DNA of 64,000 bases from Mycobacterium neglectum (GCF_002591975.1 NZ_NVQE01000011.1:62001-126000), one strand, 5' to 3'; shown: positions 44,411 through 53,857, counted from the first letter of the stretch. Notes: generated by a model not told the origin, from the letters alone. Numbers and translations are program-made.

Positions 44411-45247
44411 GTGGTTGACATTCGGCTGCACGATTCCGTCGAGGAGTTCCGCGCCATCGCCGAGCCTCTGTATCGGCGCGACCCCGTCGTGCACACGATC
44501 GAGCTGACACTGCTCGGTGCCGGTAGGTTTCCCGAAGACCTGCTCCTGCTCACGGTGTGGGACGACGGCACTCCGCTCGGCGCGGCGATTCAGACTCCAC
44601 CGTATCCACTGGTATGCACCGGGATTCCGGCCGACTCGGTGAAGGTGGCCGCCCGTACGGTCATGGAAGTCCGCCCCGCGCTGGACGGCGTCCGCGGCGT
44701 GCGCGACACCACACACGCGTTCGCCGACGAGTGGCGCGTCGCTACCGGCCGAATCGGTCAGGTGATCGTCGAAGAGCGGCTCTACCGATTGGGCGACTTG
44801 GTTGTGCCGGATGCCGTCGCCGGCGCGGCTCGGCTCGCGGTGGACGAGGACCGCGAGATGCTCGTCGACTGGGTGGAGCTTTTCTTCGGAGAGACATTCG
44901 GTCATCCACGCGATGACGCCGCGGGAGCGAGTTTCGTCGACGGCGCGAAGGACAAGCACGACCAGTTCGTGCTGTGGGAAGCCGGCGGTGTCCCGGTGAG
45001 CATGGCGATGCTGCGCGCTCCCGGCGCCGACGTGTCACGAATCGGGCCCGTCTTCACCCCGCTGGCTCACCGACGCAATGGATACGGTTCCGCCGTCACC
45101 GCCGCGGCGGCGGATTTGGCGCGACGCCGCGGGGTCGCCGACGTCGTACTGTTCGCCGACCTGGCGAACCCGACCTCGAACGCCATCTACCAGAACATCG
45201 GCTTCGAAGCGGTCGCCGACTCCGTGCGCATCGACTTCAGCGACTGA
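44411..45247 (+). CDS. GNAT-family N-acetyltransferase
   Basis: A 278-residue protein whose C-terminal 120 residues are a GNAT domain: [12 protein letters not shown], the acetyl-CoA site [12 protein letters not shown]-type loop ([15 protein letters not shown]) and [19 protein letters not shown]. The N-terminal half is a second, degenerate GNAT-like half. The GTG at 44411 starts VVDIRLHDS. Substrate unknown. It lies between ilvG and secA2, where I recall no gene in M. tuberculosis. Confidence 0.75.
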   Translation: MVDIRLHDSVEEFRAIAEPLYRRDPVVHTIELTLLGAGRFPEDLLLLTVWDDGTPLGAAIQTPPYPLVCTGIPADSVKVAARTVMEVRPALDGVRGVRDTTHAFADEWRVATGRIGQVIVEERLYRLGDLVVPDAVAGAARLAVDEDREMLVDWVELFFGETFGHPRDDAAGASFVDGAKDKHDQFVLWEAGGVPVSMAMLRAPGADVSRIGPVFTPLAHRRNGYGSAVTAAAADLARRRGVADVVLFADLANPTSNAIYQNIGFEAVADSVRIDFSD

Positions 45248-45276
45248 GCATGCGTCAGACGCGCGCACGGGCCGCG

Positions 45277-45282
45277 TACCGT
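45277..45282 (+). promoter_or_regulatory. -10 element of a predicted leaderless promoter
   Basis: TACCGT ends at -7 relative to the G of a GTG at 45289, supporting this as the secA2 start over the ATG at 45250. Confidence 0.45.
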
Positions 45283-45288
45283 AAAGCT

Positions 45289-47607
45289 GTGGCGAAGACC
45301 AAGACCCGCACCTCGGGGCGTGTCAGCAATCGGTTCTGGCGGATGCTCGGCGCGAGCACAGACAGGGATCAGGCCTCGTCGATGGCCCAGGTCGGCGACT
45401 CGGCACAGTTCGACGAGAAGGCCACCGACCTCGACGATGAGCAACTACGCAAGGCCGCCAAGCTGCTGAACCTGGACGACCTTGCCGATTCCGATGACAT
45501 CCCGCAGTTCCTGGCGATCGCGCGGGAGGCGTCCAATCGGGCCACCGCGCTGCGACCGTTCGATGTGCAGCTGCAGGCAGCCCTGCGGATGCTCGCCGGC
45601 GACGTCGTCGAGATGGCCACCGGTGAGGGCAAGACCCTGTCGGGTGCGATCGCCGCGGCGGGCTATGCCATCGGCGGCCGCCGCGTGCACATCATCACCA
45701 TCAACGACTACCTGGCACGCCGCGATGCTGAATGGATGGGGCCGCTGCTGGAGGCCCTTGGCCTCAAGGTCGGCTGGGTCACCTCCGACTCGACGCCCGA
45801 CCAGCGGCGCGAGGCTTACAAGTGTGACGTGACCTATGGCTCGGTCAACGAGATCGGCTTCGATGTACTGCGCGATCAGCTGGTCACTGACGTGAGCGAT
45901 CTGGTGTCGCCGAACCCCGACGTCGCGCTGATCGATGAGGCCGACTCGGTGCTCGTCGACGAAGCGCTGGTGCCGCTGGTGTTGGCGGGCACCACCCACC
46001 GCGAGACACCGAGGGTCGAGCTCATCCGGATGGTCGGCGAGTTGATCGAGGACAGGGACTACGAGACCGACTCCGACAGCCGCAATGTGCACCTCACCGA
46101 GACCGGCGCGCGGAAGCTGGAGGCCAAGCTCGGCGGCATCGACCTTTACTCCGAAGAACACGTCGGCTCGACCCTGACCGAGGTCAACGTCGCACTGCAT
46201 GCTCACGTGCTGCTGCAACGCGACGTGCACTACATCGTTCGTGACGACGCGGTGCACCTCATCAACTCCTCCCGTGGCCGCATCGCGCAGTTGCAGCGAT
46301 GGCCCGACGGCCTTCAGGCCGCGGTCGAGGCCAAGGAGGGCATCGAGACGACCGAGACCGGCGAGGTGCTCGACACGATCACCGTGCAGGCCCTGATCAA
46401 TCGGTACCCGACGGTGTGCGGGATGACCGGTACCGCTTTGGCCGCCGGCGAGCAGCTGCGCCAGTTCTACAAGCTCGGCGCGTCTCCAATCCCGCCGAAT
46501 ACCCCCAACATTCGTGAGGATGAGACCGACCGGGTCTACGTCACCGCGGCTGCCAAGAACGAAGCGATCGTCGAGCATATCGTCGACGTGCACGAAACCC
46601 GTCAGCCGGTGCTGGTCGGTACCCGCGATGTCGCCGAGTCCGAGGACCTGCACGAGCGCCTGGTCAAGGCGGGGGTGCCGGCGGTCGTGCTCAACGCGAA
46701 GAACGACGCGGAGGAAGCCGCCGTCATCGCTGAGGCGGGCGCGCTCGGGGTGGTGACGGTGTCGACGCAGATGGCCGGCCGCGGCACCGACATCCGGCTC
46801 GGCGGGTCCGATGAAGCCGACCATGACAAGGTCGCCGAACTCGGCGGGCTGCATGTGATCGGCACCGGACGCCACAAAACCGAGCGACTGGACAATCAGC
46901 TGCGCGGGCGCGCGGGACGCCAGGGCGATCCGGGATCTTCGGTGTTCTTCTCCAGCTGGGAAGACGACCTGGTCACCGCTCACCTGGACACGAGCAAGCT
47001 GCCGATGCGGACCGACGAGGACGGTCGCATCGTCAACCCCCGCGCGGCCAGCCAGCTCGACAACGCGCAACGCATCGCCGAGGGGCACCTGCTGGAAGTG
47101 CACGCCCAAACATGGCGCTACAACCAGCTGATCGCCCAGCAGCGCGCCATCCTGGTGGAGCGCCGCAACAAGCTGCTGCGCACCCCGACCGCACGCGACG
47201 AGCTGCGTGAGTTATCGCCGGACCGCTACGACGCGCTCGTGGAGGGCATCGGCGAGGAGAAGCTGGAGAAGATCTGCCGGCTGATCATGCTGTATCACCT
47301 GGACCGTGGCTGGGCCGACCACTTGGCGTTCCTGGCTGATATCCGGGAGAGCATCCATCTGCGGGCGCTCGGTCGGCAGAACCCGTTGGACGAATTCCAC
47401 CGGATGGCCGTCGATGCGTTCGGCTCCCTGGCCGCCGATGCGATCGAGGCCGCCCAGCAGACCTTCGACACCGCCGCGTCCATCGAGGACGAGCCCGGTA
47501 TCGACCTGTCCAAGCTCGCGCGGCCCACCTCCACGTGGACCTACATGGTCCACGACAACCCGCTCTCCGATGACTCGGCGCTGAATCTGCCCGGGGTGTT
47601 CCGCTAG
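45289..47607 (+). CDS. secA2: Accessory preprotein translocase ATPase SecA2
   Basis: A 772-residue SecA-family ATPase. Walker [12 protein letters not shown], Walker [14 protein letters not shown], the SecA motif [12 protein letters not shown] and [13 protein letters not shown] are intact, and the sequence ends LNLPGVFR as in M. tuberculosis SecA2 (Rv1821). It is shorter than SecA1, lacking the long C-terminal linker. Family knowledge: it drives export of a small set of virulence and envelope proteins. The ATG at 45250 would add 13 residues; the leaderless GTG at 45289 is preferred. Confidence 0.95.
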   Translation: MAKTKTRTSGRVSNRFWRMLGASTDRDQASSMAQVGDSAQFDEKATDLDDEQLRKAAKLLNLDDLADSDDIPQFLAIAREASNRATALRPFDVQLQAALRMLAGDVVEMATGEGKTLSGAIAAAGYAIGGRRVHIITINDYLARRDAEWMGPLLEALGLKVGWVTSDSTPDQRREAYKCDVTYGSVNEIGFDVLRDQLVTDVSDLVSPNPDVALIDEADSVLVDEALVPLVLAGTTHRETPRVELIRMVGELIEDRDYETDSDSRNVHLTETGARKLEAKLGGIDLYSEEHVGSTLTEVNVALHAHVLLQRDVHYIVRDDAVHLINSSRGRIAQLQRWPDGLQAAVEAKEGIETTETGEVLDTITVQALINRYPTVCGMTGTALAAGEQLRQFYKLGASPIPPNTPNIREDETDRVYVTAAAKNEAIVEHIVDVHETRQPVLVGTRDVAESEDLHERLVKAGVPAVVLNAKNDAEEAAVIAEAGALGVVTVSTQMAGRGTDIRLGGSDEADHDKVAELGGLHVIGTGRHKTERLDNQLRGRAGRQGDPGSSVFFSSWEDDLVTAHLDTSKLPMRTDEDGRIVNPRAASQLDNAQRIAEGHLLEVHAQTWRYNQLIAQQRAILVERRNKLLRTPTARDELRELSPDRYDALVEGIGEEKLEKICRLIMLYHLDRGWADHLAFLADIRESIHLRALGRQNPLDEFHRMAVDAFGSLAADAIEAAQQTFDTAASIEDEPGIDLSKLARPTSTWTYMVHDNPLSDDSALNLPGVFR

Positions 47608-47610
47608 GTT
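47605..47610 (+). promoter_or_regulatory. Leaderless -10 element sharing the secA2 stop codon
   Basis: TAGGTT starts with the secA2 stop codon TAG and ends at -7 relative to the A of the pgsA2 ATG at 47617. Confidence 0.5.
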
Positions 47611-47616
47611 TTACGC

Positions 47617-48240
47617 ATGACGGAGCCGCCCAGCCGGCGACATCAGACACCGGAGCCGCGGACGGCTGAATCTCGGGTGTTCACGGTGCCCAACGTGCTC
47701 AGTGCGTTGCGTCTGGTGCTGGTGCCGGTCTTCCTCTGGCTGCTGCTGGTGGCGCACGAAAACGCGTGGGCCGTGGCCGTGCTCATGTTCAGTGGATTCT
47801 CGGACTGGGCCGACGGCAAGATCGCACGCCTGGTCGACAATCAATCGTCGCGACTCGGTGAGCTGCTGGATCCGGCGGTGGACCGCATCTACATGGTGGC
47901 CATCCCGATCGCCCTCGCGATCCACGGGTCGGTGCCGTGGTGGATCGTGCTGACCCTGCTCGGACGCGATGTGGTGCTGGCCGCCACGCTGCCGCTGCTG
48001 CGCAGCCGGGGACTGACCGCGCTGCCGGTCACCTACATCGGCAAAGCGGCGACCTTCGCGCTGATGTCCGGGCTCCCGCTCATCCTGCTCGGTCAGTGGG
48101 ATGCACTGTGGAGCCGGGTGATTCTCGCGTGCGGGTGGGCCTTCCTGATCTGGGGCCTGGCGATGTATCTGTGGTCGGGCGTTTTGTATCTGATTCAGGT
48201 CGGGATGGTGATGCGCCACATGCCCAAAGTGGGGCGTTGA
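47617..48240 (+). CDS. pgsA2: CDP-alcohol phosphatidyltransferase (PgsA2-like)
   Basis: A 207-residue integral membrane enzyme with the CDP-alcohol motif D-G-x2-A-R-x8-G-x3-D-x3-D visible from WADGKIARLVDNQ through GELLDPAVDR. About five transmembrane helices. Family knowledge: PgsA-type enzymes make phosphatidylglycerol phosphate or cardiolipin from CDP-diacylglycerol; Rv1822 is annotated pgsA2. Predicted leaderless promoter overlaps the secA2 stop. It is the first gene of the DUF881/sbp cluster. Confidence 0.9.
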   Translation: MTEPPSRRHQTPEPRTAESRVFTVPNVLSALRLVLVPVFLWLLLVAHENAWAVAVLMFSGFSDWADGKIARLVDNQSSRLGELLDPAVDRIYMVAIPIALAIHGSVPWWIVLTLLGRDVVLAATLPLLRSRGLTALPVTYIGKAATFALMSGLPLILLGQWDALWSRVILACGWAFLIWGLAMYLWSGVLYLIQVGMVMRHMPKVGR

Positions 48241-48249
48241 GGCCGCCAG

Positions 48250-49152
48250 ATGATGACCCACCTCGGCGGCTTCGACCCGGAAGCCGGACGCAGCGCCCAT
48301 GCGGCGCACAAGCCGACGCTGATCCCGGTGCCGTCGCTGTTGGCGTCCCTGTTGTCCGACCACCTCGATCCCGGCTACCAGGCGGCGGCTGAGGCGAAAC
48401 AGCAGGGCAAAGAGCGGCAGCGATGGCAGACGTGGGGCTGGCAGATCGCCGGTGCGTTCCTGATCGCGTCGGTGTTCGTCGTCGCGGTCGCCCAGGCCCG
48501 CTCGACTGCTCCCGGCGTGCGGGAGACACAACATGTGCTTTCCGGCAGCGTGCGCTCGGCTGAAGCCACGGTCGCTGATGTCTCCAGCCGACGTGATGCG
48601 CTGGCGGCCGAGGTGGATACCGAGCAGCGCCAACGACTGGAGGGTGACGCGCGCGGCCAACTGCTTCTCGGCCGACTCGACGAGTCGAACCTCGCCGCGG
48701 CAGCGACCCCGGTGATCGGACCGGGTCTGCAGATCACCGTCACGGATCCGGGAATGTCCACCGATCTCAGCGATGTGTCCAAGGAGCGCGTCCCCGGCAG
48801 CCAGCAGGTGATTCTCGACCGCGACCTCCAGCAGGTGGTCAATTCGCTGTGGGTCAGCGGCGCGGAGGCGATCTCAGTGGGCGGCGTGCGCATCGGACCG
48901 AACGTGACGATCCGGCAGGCGGGCGGAAGCATCCTGGTCGACAATCAACCGATCAGCAGCCCCTACGTCATTCTCGCCATCGGACCACCGCACGCGGTGC
49001 AGGACGCCTTCGAGCGCAGTCCCGGCTTGCACCGCCTTCGGCTCCTGGAAGCCTCGTACGGTGTTGGAGTTACGGTGAGCACCTCCGATGCGCTCACCCT
49101 GCCGGCGAGTCCGGTTCGGGATGTCAACTTCGCCAAGGAGATTGGGCAGTGA
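48250..49152 (+). CDS. DUF881 membrane-anchored protein (Rv1823-like)
   Basis: A 300-residue protein with a single N-terminal transmembrane segment ([21 protein letters not shown], preceded by a basic [12 protein letters not shown]), a coiled-coil-like stretch and the DUF881 core ([44 protein letters not shown]). Family knowledge: DUF881 proteins are envelope-facing and often occur with Sbp and other division-related genes in actinobacteria. Nine bases after pgsA2; a second DUF881 gene lies downstream. Confidence 0.85.
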   Translation: MMTHLGGFDPEAGRSAHAAHKPTLIPVPSLLASLLSDHLDPGYQAAAEAKQQGKERQRWQTWGWQIAGAFLIASVFVVAVAQARSTAPGVRETQHVLSGSVRSAEATVADVSSRRDALAAEVDTEQRQRLEGDARGQLLLGRLDESNLAAAATPVIGPGLQITVTDPGMSTDLSDVSKERVPGSQQVILDRDLQQVVNSLWVSGAEAISVGGVRIGPNVTIRQAGGSILVDNQPISSPYVILAIGPPHAVQDAFERSPGLHRLRLLEASYGVGVTVSTSDALTLPASPVRDVNFAKEIGQ

Positions 49153-49173
49153 CCAGAAGATGAAGCCGTACAC

Positions 49174-49506
49174 ATGATCGGTATCGCCGCACTCGTCATC
49201 GGCATTGTGCTCGGGCTTGTGTTCCACCCCGACGTGCCCGAGTTCGTCCAGCCGTACCTGCCGATCGCCGTCGTCGCCGCGCTCGACGCCGTATTCGGTG
49301 GTCTGCGGGCCTATCTGGAACGCATCTTCGACTCGAAGGTGTTCGTGGTGTCCTTTGTGTTCAACGTGTTGGTCGCTGCGCTCATCGTCTACGTGGGCGA
49401 CCAACTCGGGGTCGGCACGCAGCTGTCGACCGCGATCATCGTGGTGCTCGGGATCCGGATCTTCGGAAATGCAGCCGCCTTGCGGCGCAGACTGTTCGGC
49501 GCATGA
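49174..49506 (+). CDS. Small basic protein (Sbp, DUF1290)
   Basis: A 110-residue protein with three transmembrane helices: IGIAALVIGIVLGLVFHPDV, YLPIAVVAALDAVFGGL and VVSFVFNVLVAALIVYVGD. It ends RIFGNAAALRRRLFGA. It matches the small basic protein family next to DUF881 genes (Rv1824 position). Function unknown; a division or envelope role has been proposed from context. Confidence 0.85.
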   Translation: MIGIAALVIGIVLGLVFHPDVPEFVQPYLPIAVVAALDAVFGGLRAYLERIFDSKVFVVSFVFNVLVAALIVYVGDQLGVGTQLSTAIIVVLGIRIFGNAAALRRRLFGA

Positions 49507-49528
49507 GCGCGAGTCGAGACATCGTCTG

Positions 49529-50350
49529 ATGACCGACGAGTCACCGCAGCACTCGGCCGAAGCTGATCAGCACGGCCGCCACGAACTGCCGCCGGATGCG
49601 CCGCCGCCCGAGATCGGCGACGTGCATGGCGGCGGCGTTGTCGGGGTGGCGCGGCGTGGCAGGTCGCAGGTGGTGTTCGGCGCTCTCGCGGTCCTGCTGT
49701 GTGTGCTCTTGGGCCTGGCGATCATCACCCAGGTTCGGCAGACCGACTCGGGCGACTCGCTCGAGACGGCCCGGCCCGCCGACCTGCTGGTCCTGCTGGA
49801 CTCGCTGCAGCAACGCGAGGCCGCGCTGAACACCGAAGTGGCCGACCTGCAGCGCACCCTCGCGGAACTGCAGGCGTCCGGAACCAGCGATCAGGCGGCG
49901 ATCGAGAATGCGCAGGCCCGACTGGCCGCGCTGTCGATTCTGATCGGCACGGTGCCCGCGACCGGCCCGGGTGTGACGCTCACCATCACCGACACCACCC
50001 CCGGCGTGCCGCCCGAAACCATGCTCGACGTGATCAACGAGCTACGCAACGCGGGGGCCGAGGCGATCGAGATTCGCGGCGGGGGATCGGCTGTGCGGGT
50101 GGGGCTGGACACCTGGGTGGTCGGTGCCCCCGGCGCACTGGTCGCCGACAGCGTGACCCTCAACCCGCCGTATTCGGTTCTGGCGATTGGTGATCCGGCG
50201 ACGCTCGCCGCGGCCATGAACATCCCCGGTGGTGCAATGGACAGTGTCGAGCGCGTCGGGGGCGGGATGGAGGTGCAGCAGTCGGACCGAGTAGATGTCA
50301 CCGCCTTGCGGCAACCGAAACCTCGCCAATACGCTCAGCCAGTCAAGTGA
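49529..50350 (+). CDS. DUF881 membrane-anchored protein (Rv1825-like)
   Basis: A 273-residue DUF881 protein: an N-terminal Pro/His-rich part, a transmembrane segment QVVFGALAVLLCVLLGLAII, a coiled coil (LQQREAALNTEVADLQRTL) and the DUF881 core GPGVTLTITDTTPG, LRNAGAEAIEIRGG and PPYSVLAIGDP. The ATG at 49529 is preferred over the longer frame from 49205. It forms the second half of the pgsA2-DUF881-sbp-DUF881 set and precedes gcvH by 122 bases. Confidence 0.85.
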   Translation: MTDESPQHSAEADQHGRHELPPDAPPPEIGDVHGGGVVGVARRGRSQVVFGALAVLLCVLLGLAIITQVRQTDSGDSLETARPADLLVLLDSLQQREAALNTEVADLQRTLAELQASGTSDQAAIENAQARLAALSILIGTVPATGPGVTLTITDTTPGVPPETMLDVINELRNAGAEAIEIRGGGSAVRVGLDTWVVGAPGALVADSVTLNPPYSVLAIGDPATLAAAMNIPGGAMDSVERVGGGMEVQQSDRVDVTALRQPKPRQYAQPVK

Positions 50351-50391
50351 GATGTGCGCGAGGCAGTAGTGAAAGTGCGAACAACAACACC

Positions 50392-50464
50392 GCGGTGAAC
50401 CGCGAATGAGACCAAGCGGTGAACCGCGAATGAGAACCAAGCGGTGAACCGCGAAAGAGACCAA
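50392..50464. repeat. Three tandem 24-25-bp repeats upstream of gcvH
   Basis: Units at 50392-50415, 50416-50440 and 50441-50464. Each begins with the dyad GCGGTGAACCGC and ends ACCAA; unit 2 has one extra A. Units 1 and 2 read GTG AAC CGC GAA TGA, a four-codon mini-ORF. Unit 3 has AGA for TGA and reads on to a TGA that overlaps the gcvH GTG (50473). The last unit runs into the AAGGAG ribosome binding site. A regulatory leader or a doubled operator is likely. Confidence 0.8.
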
Positions 50465-50472
50465 GGAGCGCC

Positions 50473-50868
50473 GTGAGCGAAATCCCAGCCGATCTGTACT
50501 ACACCGAGGAACACGAGTGGGTGCAGCCCACCGGCGACGACACCGTCCGCGTCGGAATCACCGATTACGCGCAGTCAGCGCTGGGGGACGTGGTTTTCGT
50601 CCAGCTGCCTGACGTCGGCGCCGACGTGGCCGCGGGCGAGTCGTTCGGCGAGGTGGAATCGACGAAGTCGGTTTCGGACCTCTACGCGCCGCTCAGCGCG
50701 AAAGTCGTTGCTGTCAATGGTGATCTGGAGGGCAACCCCCAGCTCGTCAACTCCGACCCCTACGGCGGGGGTTGGCTGCTGGACCTGCAGGTCGAAGCCG
50801 GTGCGCTGGCGGACGGGTTGGGCAAGCTTCTGGACGCCGACGGCTACCGCGCCACCGTCACCGAATGA
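50473..50868 (+). CDS. gcvH: Glycine cleavage system H protein
   Basis: A 131-residue H protein, the lipoyl carrier shuttling the aminomethyl group between GcvP, GcvT and Lpd. The lipoylated Lys is Lys65 in VESTKSVSD. The length and start ([10 protein letters not shown]) are standard. The AAGGAG ribosome binding site is at 50463-50468. It is separated from gcvP by four genes; gcvP has its own glycine riboswitch, while gcvH has the repeat leader. gcvT is not in the window. Confidence 0.97.
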   Translation: MSEIPADLYYTEEHEWVQPTGDDTVRVGITDYAQSALGDVVFVQLPDVGADVAAGESFGEVESTKSVSDLYAPLSAKVVAVNGDLEGNPQLVNSDPYGGGWLLDLQVEAGALADGLGKLLDADGYRATVTE

Positions 50869-51033
50869 CGGGTTGTTAGGGTTCACCCAAGACCGGATAC
50901 CAACCAGAGGCGGATCCGGCGGTGGTGGACACAACGATGTCCACCTCGCGGTACGGTCGACACCAGACGAACTTCGGCCGAGGGTTTGGCCAGATTGCAC
51001 TGAAACGCCACAGCAGCCAGTGAGGAGCAGCGG

Positions 51034-51507
51034 GTGACGGACAAGGACCAGAATTCTGGGGCGGACCAGACGTCTGACGATCTCACCGTGGAAACGACTT
51101 CGGTTTTCCGCGCGGACTTCCTCAACGAGTTGGACGCCCCGGCGGCGGCGGGCGCCGAAGGTGCGGTTACGGGGGTCGAGGGCCTGCCCGTGGGTTCGGC
51201 ACTGCTCGTCGTCAAGCGCGGGCCCAACGCCGGCTCACGGTTCCTTCTCGACCAGCCCACCACATCGGCGGGTCGCCATCCCGACAGCGACATCTTCCTC
51301 GATGATGTAACTGTGAGCCGCCGTCACGCCGAGTTCCGACTCGAAAGCAGTGAGTTCCAGGTCGTCGACGTCGGCAGCCTCAACGGCACCTACGTCAACC
51401 GCGAACCCGTGGACTCCGCGGTGCTCGCCAACGGCGACGAGGTGCAGATCGGCAAGTTCCGACTGGTGTTCCTCACCGGGCCGAAGAGTGACGACGGTGC
51501 CAGCTAG
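51034..51507 (+). CDS. garA: FHA-domain regulator GarA
   Basis: A 157-residue FHA protein. The N-terminal tail carries the ETTSVFR motif at residues 20-26, with Thr21/Thr22 as in M. tuberculosis GarA, phosphorylated by PknG/PknB. The FHA domain follows: GRHPDSDIFLDDVTVSRRH with SLNGTYVN. Family knowledge: unphosphorylated GarA binds and tunes 2-oxoglutarate dehydrogenase, glutamate dehydrogenase and glutamate synthase. GAGGAG lies before the GTG. It is in the Rv1827 position. Confidence 0.95.
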   Translation: MTDKDQNSGADQTSDDLTVETTSVFRADFLNELDAPAAAGAEGAVTGVEGLPVGSALLVVKRGPNAGSRFLLDQPTTSAGRHPDSDIFLDDVTVSRRHAEFRLESSEFQVVDVGSLNGTYVNREPVDSAVLANGDEVQIGKFRLVFLTGPKSDDGAS

Positions 51508-51513
51508 TGGCCT

Positions 51514-51540
51514 ATGAGCGCTCCCGCGACGAGTAAATGA
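51514..51540 (+). other. Eight-codon mini-ORF before the MerR gene
   Basis: ATG AGC GCT CCC GCG ACG AGT AAA TGA encodes MSAPATSK and its stop overlaps the ATG of the following gene (ATGA). It mirrors the MSAP start of the M. tuberculosis Rv1828 protein, so it may be a decayed former start or a translational leader. Confidence 0.4.
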
Positions 51541-52292
51541 GCCAGCCCGACACCCCCGCTCTGACTGGGATGTCGATCGGAGCGGTCCTCGATCTGCTGC
51601 GACCGGACTTCCCGGACGTGACCATCTCCAAGATCCGGTTCTTGGAAGCCGAAGGACTGGTCACGCCGGAGCGCACGGCGTCGGGCTATCGGCGGTTCAC
51701 CGCCTATGATTGCGCTCGCCTGCGGTTCATCCTGACTGCCCAGCGCGACCAGTATCTGCCCTTGAAGGTCATCAAATCTGCGCTGGACGCGCAGCCCGAC
51801 GGTGAATTGCCGCAGACCGGATCCGCCTACGGCGTACCGCGTTTGGTGACGGTTTCCGGGGATCCCGAGAACAACGGTGCGGCCGAAAGATCGGCCGTTG
51901 CGCAGACTCAGGTGCGGTTGTCGCGCGAGGATCTGCTGGCGCGCTCGGGCGTCGACGACGAACTTCTGACGGCACTGGTGAAGGCGGGCGTGATCACTCC
52001 CTCCTTCAAGGGCGCCACCGCGACTTTCTTCGACGAACACTCCGTGACGATCGCCCAATGTGCCCGCGCGCTGGCGGAGTACGGTGTCGAGCCGCGCCAC
52101 CTGCGTGCGTTCCGTTCGGCGGCTGACCGCCAGTCCGATCTGATCGCCCAGATCGCCGGACCCGTCGTCAAGGCAGGCAAGGCAGGGGCAAGGGACCGCG
52201 CCGACGATCTGGCGCGTGAGGTGGCCGCGCTGGCCATTACGTTGCACACGTCGTTGATCAAGTCGGCGGTGCGCGACGTACTTGACCGCTGA
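51537..52292 (+). CDS. MerR-family regulator (Rv1828-like)
   Basis: A 251-residue MerR regulator: winged helix [18 protein letters not shown], wing [24 protein letters not shown], and a C-terminal coiled/dimer domain with [20 protein letters not shown]. Close to Rv1828 by order and sequence style. Target genes are unknown. The ATG at 51537 overlaps the mini-ORF stop. Confidence 0.85.
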   Translation: MSQPDTPALTGMSIGAVLDLLRPDFPDVTISKIRFLEAEGLVTPERTASGYRRFTAYDCARLRFILTAQRDQYLPLKVIKSALDAQPDGELPQTGSAYGVPRLVTVSGDPENNGAAERSAVAQTQVRLSREDLLARSGVDDELLTALVKAGVITPSFKGATATFFDEHSVTIAQCARALAEYGVEPRHLRAFRSAADRQSDLIAQIAGPVVKAGKAGARDRADDLAREVAALAITLHTSLIKSAVRDVLDR

Positions 52293-52339
52293 GGATTAGA
52301 CTCAAATTTTGCAGGCTATTGCGCGAAGGGCGGACACAG

Positions 52340-52834
52340 ATGGGTGAGGTTCGTGTGGTCGGCATTCGCGTGGAGCAGCCTCAGAATCAGCCGGTGCTGC
52401 TCCTGCGCGAGTCCAACGGCGACCGCTACCTGCCGATCTGGATCGGACAGTCGGAGGCCGCGGCCATAGCGCTCGAACAGCAGGGCGTGGAGCCCGCGCG
52501 ACCACTGACTCACGACCTGATCAGAGATGTCATTGGCGCCCTTGGTCATTCGCTCAAGGAAGTACGCATCGTCGATCTCCAAGAAGGCACCTTCTACGCG
52601 GACCTGGTCTTCGATCGGGACATCAAGGTGTCGGCGCGCCCGTCGGATTCGGTGGCGATCGCGCTGCGGGTCGGAGTGCCGATCTACGTCGAAGAGGCAG
52701 TGCTTGCCGAGGCCGGCCTGCTGATCCCCGATGAGAACGACGATGAAGCCACCGGCGCAGTGCGCGAGGACGAGGTCGAGAAGTTCAAGGAATTCCTCGA
52801 CAGCGTGTCGCCCGACGACTTCAAGGCGACCTGA
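52340..52834 (+). CDS. Bifunctional nuclease (BFN) domain protein (Rv1829-like)
   Basis: A 164-residue protein of the BFN/DUF151 family: LRESNGDRYLPIWIGQSEA, DVIGALGHSLKEVRIVDL, a strand ADLVFDRDIKVSARPSD and acidic C terminus. Family knowledge: DUF151 proteins have proposed nuclease activity but unclear physiological roles. The ATG at 52340 (MGEVRV) is preferred over the in-frame ATG at 52319. Followed by a strong terminator. Confidence 0.85.
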   Translation: MGEVRVVGIRVEQPQNQPVLLLRESNGDRYLPIWIGQSEAAAIALEQQGVEPARPLTHDLIRDVIGALGHSLKEVRIVDLQEGTFYADLVFDRDIKVSARPSDSVAIALRVGVPIYVEEAVLAEAGLLIPDENDDEATGAVREDEVEKFKEFLDSVSPDDFKAT

Positions 52835-52836
52835 AC

Positions 52837-52866
52837 CCTGCGGGGCCCCTTTCGCAGGCGTTTTGT
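52837..52866 (+). terminator. Rho-independent terminator
   Basis: A perfect six-base stem CCTGCG/CGCAGG (52837-52842 and 52853-52858) with a ten-base loop is followed by CGTTTTGT. It ends the Rv1826-Rv1829-type run; the next gene (MerR) has its own upstream region. Confidence 0.7.
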
Positions 52867-53065
52867 CACGGAAGCGTCTCTTCAGACTCGACACGCGGCG
52901 CGGGTTTCTTCTAACCGCCGATCGGGCAGCCATACTTTGGGAGTCGGACCTGCTGATGGGCAGTCGCAGGCTCGGTGAAAGCGTATGCTCGACACATTCG
53001 GGCTTGGGCAAATGTGCTGCCATGCAGGTCACAGTCGCGAGTTCGACCGGCGAGAGGATTCGAAA

Positions 53066-53689
53066 GTGGGAGACACGCCACGTCAAGAGGAGTTCGATTT
53101 GTCCTCGACCAGCGGTCCCGCCGAATCGGGAATCACCGTGACCAGTGCACCCGTTCAAGGGGGTCTGTTCCCCGATGACTCGGTGCCCGATGAGCTCGTC
53201 GGCTACCGCGGTCCCAGCGCATGCCAAATCGCCGGAATCACCTACCGGCAGCTGGACTACTGGGCGAGAACCTCGCTGGTGGTCCCGTCGATCCGCAGCG
53301 CAGCCGGTTCGGGCAGCCAGCGGCTGTACTCGTTCAAGGACATCCTGGTCCTCAAGATCGTCAAGCGACTGCTGGACACCGGTATCTCACTGCACAACAT
53401 CCGCGTCGCCGTCGATCACCTGCGTCAGCGCGGTGTTCGCGACCTGGCCAACATCACGCTGTTCTCCGACGGCACCACCGTTTACGAGTGCACCTCGGCC
53501 GAAGAGGTCGTCGACCTGCTTCAGGGTGGCCAGGGCGTATTCGGCATCGCGGTGTCAGGCGCGATGCGCGAACTGACCGGCGCGATCGCCGACTTCCCAG
53601 GTGAGCGGGCCGACGGCGGCGAATCCATCGCCGCGCCCGAGGACGAACTCGCGTCTCGGCGCAAGCACCGCGACCGCAAAATCGGCTGA
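53066..53689 (+). CDS. MerR-family regulator (Rv1830/ResR-like)
   Basis: A 207-residue MerR-type protein: DNA-binding segment AGITYRQLDYWARTSLVVPS, wing SGSQRLYSFKDILVLKIV, then helical GISLHNIRVAVDHLRQRG. It matches Rv1830, known as ResR. The GTG at 53066 has GAGAGG upstream; the N-terminal about 45 residues are low-complexity. The 230-bp region before it (52835-53065) contains the terminator above and no other gene that I could identify. It precedes the glycine riboswitch of gcvP. Confidence 0.85.
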   Translation: MGDTPRQEEFDLSSTSGPAESGITVTSAPVQGGLFPDDSVPDELVGYRGPSACQIAGITYRQLDYWARTSLVVPSIRSAAGSGSQRLYSFKDILVLKIVKRLLDTGISLHNIRVAVDHLRQRGVRDLANITLFSDGTTVYECTSAEEVVDLLQGGQGVFGIAVSGAMRELTGAIADFPGERADGGESIAAPEDELASRRKHRDRKIG

Positions 53690-53762
53690 GTCTCTCCTGC
53701 GCGACAGTCTCGGCGTGGGTGTGAAGCCCCGCAAAGGTAAACTCGTCACCGCATCGCCCTTG

Positions 53763-53846
53763 TGCGGGAGAGTTCCGTAGCCGCCAGCCACGGACGCCGA
53801 AGGAGCAACACCTCTCCGTCAACCTCTCAGGCACCCCGGACCGCGC
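53763..53846 (+). promoter_or_regulatory. Glycine riboswitch aptamer 1 (gcvT-type)
   Basis: Characteristic conserved parts: GCGGGAGAG at the start, CGCCGAAGGAGCAA in the core and CTCTCAGGCA followed by GGACCGC that pairs back to the start. It forms the first half of a tandem riboswitch before gcvP. Confidence 0.85.
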
Positions 53847-53857
53847 AGGGCCCCGAT

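Noticed and set aside
45445-47109. 554-codon open frame antisense to secA2
   Set aside because: Shadow frame; SecA motifs are on the plus strand.
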